Assembly: GCA_029339195.1 (NCBI GenBank)
Contig: JAPTJF010000711.1
Coordinates: 1 to 19,277 of the forward strand
DNA from: Micractinium sp. NFX-FRZ
Lineage: Eukaryota > Chlorophyta > Trebouxiophyceae > Chlorellales > Chlorellaceae
Length of the DNA: 19,277 nucleotides
Direction: 5' to 3'
The translations under genes and the position numbers were made by a program. A model generated the notes under the pieces. The model searched no databases, was not told the DNA's origin, and saw only the letters and a program-made list of their open reading frames with translations. Position 1 is the first letter of the stretch, and every line of letters begins with the position of its first letter. This document shows positions 18,390 through 19,277 of this stretch, piece by piece.

Positions 18390-19277
18390 CTGCGAGAAGG
18401 AGGGGAGGGCGCAATCGGAGAGTGCAGAAAGGATATGCAGGGCTGCGGCAGGTCAGAAGGCCTGCGGACCTGGCGCCGACGCTGGCGAGGCACCGAATGG
18501 GCTGGCAGCGGTGGCGCCAAACGCGGGCTTCGCTCCGAACGCTGCAGGTGTGTAGAGCAAGGGCAGGCGGGCAGGGATTAGTTAGGCACATGTTCCACAC
18601 AGCAGCATGCCACAGCGTTGAGCAGCGGCACCGCATCAAACCGCCTCCTCCAGGAACAGCAGTAGCAAACAGATGTAGCTGCCAGGCAAGCTGGGTGGTG
18701 GAGGCGCTTCCTGGTGCCTACCTGGTGCCGAAGCCGCACCAAACGCTGGGGCGGCCCCGAAAGCCGGGGCGCTAGCAGCGGCTCCAAACGCCGGGGCTGC
18801 ACGGCACACGGGAGGCAAGACGGCAAGTCTTGTCAGGAAGGCTCGGCAACCCAGCGTGGAAGCTGCAGTGGAATGAAAACGTTGACGTTCCCATCCAAGG
18901 CGCCACAGCAGGCTCACCAGACTGGCCAAAGGCAGGGGCTGGGGGAGCTCCAAAGGCGGGGGCAGGAGTGGCACCAAACGTGGCCGGCTGGCTCTGCAGC
19001 GGGAGCATGGGGCAGGAAGAGGCCTGCTTAGTGGGCAGTGCTGCAGGCGCGGCAGGCAGGCACACCTGACTGAATGATCTACGACTGATGCCCTCCAGGG
19101 CACAAACCCACGCAGCTGTTGCCGACACCGTCACCGCTCCCGCCCCGCCCGCACCTGCCCAAACACCCCCGTTGAGGCGGTGGCGCCGAAAGGGCTGGTA
19201 TTCTGCTGTCCGAAAGCCGGCGTCTGGCCAAAAGGGGACGGCGAGGAGGCCCCAAAGGGGGAGCTCGAGGCGCCGAA
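12783..19277 (-). CDS. NUP98: NUP98-type FG/GLEBS nucleoporin with C-terminal zinc-module array, 5' end off window
   Basis: Eighteen visible exons join in one frame (3075 nt, 1024 aa): 19155-19277, 18918-18993, 18722-18796, 18470-18541, 18078-18224, 17686-17796, 17307-17389, 16409-16943, 15762-16133, 15363-15530, 15182-15262, 14866-14994, 14662-14748, 14338-14571, 14018-14152, 13682-13810, 13366-13488 and 12783-13177. Residues 1-190 are FG repeats (24 FG; 32 in all). Residues 202-229 are a GLEBS motif, the Rae1/Gle2-binding site of NUP98, read as SISCMPEYANKSVEELRWED. More FG, long Gln/Ala-rich duplicated segments (GMPVEQLVQPHQLPLPPDDW) and then four C4 zinc modules follow. Most introns are phase 1. 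The NUP98 autoproteolytic domain is not seen. Exon 13 has competing acceptors, and only 14748 keeps frame. The nucleoporin identity is strong. That the zinc array belongs to the same protein is inferred from frame and shared repeats. It could be two genes. The symbol refers to the FG/GLEBS part. Confidence 0.75.
13178..14337 (-). repeat. Tandem exon-intron array encoding C4 zinc modules
   Basis: The same exon plus intron unit occurs in tandem, with acceptors after 14152, 13810, 13488 and 13177 (spacings 342, 322 and 311 bp). Every unit has a first half ending C-x2-CG-x2-(K)-x-L at a phase 1 donor GTGGGT or GTTGGT. The intron carries a conserved tcctgagacaccccc on the plus strand. The second half begins EEFDGG-x-KKTCQRCL. 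Each module is thus assembled across an intron as C-x2-C...C-x2-C plus RKRR. Intron identity between units is high, which suggests recent amplification or gene conversion. Confidence 0.85.
15077..15262 (-). repeat. Duplicate of FG exon 4 with its flanking intron (copy 2)
   Basis: This stretch is nearly identical to 18342-18541 over the CAG run, intron and FG exon. The copy is 9 nt longer in the exon (an added F-G-G) and has 8 rather than 15 CAG units. It places an FG exon (AFGAKPAFGGFGATAASPFG) between Gln/Ala-rich exons far downstream of the other FG exons. Donor (gtccgc) and acceptor are retained, and it is in frame (81 nt, phase 1-1). Confidence 0.85.
15436..15560 (-). repeat. About 125-bp exon-start repeat shared with 16042-16165
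   Basis: The 5' parts of exons 10 and 9, with their acceptors, are near copies (GMPVEQIVQPHQLPLPPDDW and GMPVEQLVQPHQLPLPPDDW). A third recurring piece, the exon 3' end GGGPGLAG(L/M)D(G/C)M with its GTGAGT donor, occurs at about 14866, 15363 and 16409. The central region grew by repeated duplication of phase 1-1 exons. Confidence 0.8.
15834..15999 (-). repeat. About 165-bp coding repeat shared with 16653-16824
   Basis: Exon 9 (15762-16133) and exon 8 (16409-16943) share a nearly identical stretch encoding GAAGSGALPLLPTLAASLPA and the following GAHPGAVQAAPAPATGQQLA. A diverged form (GDLPTLAASSLAGTQPGA) occurs in exon 14 at 14338-14571, next to the first zinc half-module. This shared motif ties the GLEBS side to the zinc side of the gene. 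Confidence 0.85.
17307..17389 (-). other. NUP98: GLEBS motif exon (Rae1/Gle2-binding)
   Basis: This 83-nt exon has a consensus acceptor (cccctcag) and donor (gcg|gtgaga). It encodes AVVFFNSISCMPEYANKSVE, then ELRWEDYA. Splicing to the next exon gives EDYADGCKGN, which matches the EELRWEDYQ-x-G-D/C-KG pattern of plant and animal NUP98. It is the single most diagnostic element for the nucleoporin call. Confidence 0.9.
18343..18388. repeat. (CAG)15 run in an intron of the NUP98-like gene
   Basis: Fifteen CAG units on the plus strand (CTG in the transcript sense) lie in the intron after FG exon 4. The duplicate at 15077-15101 has about eight units, so the length has diverged since the duplication. 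Confidence 0.9.

Noticed and set aside
1..19277. tRNA, rRNA, CRISPR or bacterial-type operon signals
   Set aside because: None seen. The tandem repeats are coding, minisatellite or trinucleotide repeats, not spacer-separated arrays, and the genes are clearly split by spliceosomal introns.

Overview
The window looks like nuclear DNA from a green alga, most likely a Chlorella-like trebouxiophyte. The signs are high GC, short introns bounded by GT-AG, TGTAA-type polyadenylation signals, abundant CAG/CTG runs, and a Ser/Pro-rich cell-wall-type protein. The algal call is inference. The eukaryotic call is secure, because three conserved eukaryotic proteins can be read through spliced exons.

Layout, left to right. 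(1) 1-2577, minus strand: a secreted proline-rich glycoprotein of HRGP/pherophorin type, whose 3' part runs off the left edge and includes three tandem 132-bp (44-residue) rod repeats. (2) 3739-5576, minus strand: a complete five-exon MED20 gene (Mediator head subunit, 222 aa). (3) 5874-7561, plus strand: a complete four-exon VTI1 Qb-SNARE gene (221 aa), divergent from MED20 across a shared promoter of about 300 bp. VTI1 carries a second, phase-compatible terminal exon that would encode a diverged SNARE motif without a membrane anchor. (4) 7562-12660: a gene-poor zone holding an unclassified interspersed repeat, two broken or truncated F-box fragments, a 29-bp inverted-repeat hairpin, and a frameshifted piece of the 3' end of a methylcrotonoyl-CoA carboxylase beta gene. 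(5) 12783-19277, minus strand: a large gene whose 18 visible exons join in one frame (1024 codons plus stop). It starts upstream of the window with NUP98-type FG repeats, has a clear GLEBS motif, and passes through Gln/Ala-rich duplicated exons. It ends in a tandem array of four C4 zinc modules that resemble the second half of a plant SBP domain. No NUP98 autoproteolytic domain is seen.

The most interesting items are the apparent natural NUP98-zinc-module fusion, the exon-intron tandem array that builds its C-terminus, and the alternative SNARE exon in VTI1. The genes do not form a pathway. MED20 (transcription), VTI1 (vesicle fusion) and the nucleoporin are independent housekeeping-type functions. 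Exon structures were inferred by eye from splice consensus, frame continuity and family resemblance, with no transcript data.
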